64,000 nucleotides of DNA from Arthrobacter oryzae (GTDB lineage: Bacteria; Actinomycetota; Actinomycetes; Actinomycetales; Micrococcaceae), in assembly GCF_030718995.1 (NCBI RefSeq), contig NZ_CP132204.1, positions 2,976,001 to 3,040,000 on the forward strand, read 5' to 3'. The notes under the pieces were generated by a model that searched no databases, was not told where the DNA came from, and saw nothing but the letters and a program-made list of their open reading frames with translations. Positions 63,855 through 64,000 of this stretch are shown piece after piece. Each line of letters starts with the position of its first letter. Position 1 is the first letter of the stretch. The position numbers were made by a program, and so were the translations under genes.

Positions 63855-64000
63855 ATGAGTGACACCACCATCACGGCAGAGCGGCTGATCGGGAGATTCG
63901 GCATGGTCGCGTCGGTTGTCGACTGCCTTCTGGACACCAATGGACCCGGGGCGCTGATTCTGGGCGACGCCGGCATTGGCAAGACCGCGCTCACCAACGA
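63855..64000 (+). CDS. STAND-type ATPase-LuxR regulator, array member 4, partial
   Basis: The first 48 residues are visible before the window ends. LIGRFGMVASVVDCLL is followed by an intact Walker A GDAGIGKTAL (about 37-46). GGAG (63841-63844) is 10 nt before the ATG. The assignment rests on the P-loop spacing and on its place in the array; the LuxR domain is not visible. Confidence 0.75.
   Translation, partial: MSDTTITAERLIGRFGMVASVVDCLLDTNGPGALILGDAGIGKTALTN

Noticed and set aside
1..64000. CRISPR arrays, rRNA genes, prophage or conjugative genes
   Set aside because: I looked for regularly spaced repeats, rRNA, integrase, transposase and capsid signatures and saw none.

Overview
The window is about two-thirds G+C, densely coded, and carries actinobacterial marker genes: a WhiB2-type iron-sulfur regulator, a resuscitation-promoting factor of RpfB architecture, an LCP ligase, DUF3499, DUF5719, DUF4245, TIGR03089 and class II fructose bisphosphatase. 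Gene order (whiB2 region next to a GT2 glycosyltransferase, a metallopeptidase-like protein and DUF3499; tatD-rpfB-ksgA-ispE; glmU-prs-rplY-pth) fits the Micrococcaceae, most likely an Arthrobacter or Pseudarthrobacter chromosome. This is core chromosome, not a plasmid or prophage. No CRISPR array, rRNA, intact insertion sequence or phage gene was seen.

Layout. 1-5.7 kb: partial trhA, uppS, a PIN-PhoH ATPase, a GNAT enzyme, a hypothetical, an orphan prepilin peptidase and a Nudix hydrolase. 5.7-6.3 kb: truncated MFS exporter remnant. 6.4-10.6 kb: fumC, a beta carbonic anhydrase, DUF4245 and glpX. 10.5-11.3 kb: a decayed DUF559/AbiEi-like gene between two related hairpins. 11.3-17.2 kb: femX-like and manA, then purK-purE-LCP, all on the minus strand. 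17.2-25.7 kb: GtrA, TIGR03089, whiB2, a giant glycosyltransferase, DUF5719, a metallopeptidase-like protein and DUF3499, an envelope and cell-division neighbourhood. 25.7-32.1 kb: Trm112-like, ahcY, an L,D-transpeptidase, RDD, SpoIIM-like and TIGR01906 proteins. 32.1-38.4 kb: fatty-acyl-CoA ligase, protein mannosyltransferase, rsmI and an aldehyde dehydrogenase. 38.4-43.5 kb: moxR-DUF58-transglutaminase operon. 43.6-55.1 kb: tatD, rpfB, ksgA, ispE, an ABC-F ATPase, tetR, tRNA-Gln, glmU, prs, rplY and pth. 55.3-64 kb: a tandem series of four large ATPase-LuxR regulators, the last cut by the window edge.

Functional theme. Many genes serve the envelope: undecaprenyl phosphate (uppS), UDP-GlcNAc (glmU), peptidoglycan bridge and crosslinks (femX-like, L,D-transpeptidase), glycopolymer attachment (LCP, GtrA, GT2), protein mannosylation (manA, PMT) and wall lysis for regrowth (rpfB).

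Two signals stand out. First, the four consecutive STAND-type LuxR regulators share a WxLDCG motif at nearly the same residue; the second has lost the Walker A lysine, and the intergenic regions carry long palindromes. Second, fifteen genes start exactly 6 nt after a TANNNT -10 element and so are predicted to be leaderless. That rule also decides several uncertain start codons.
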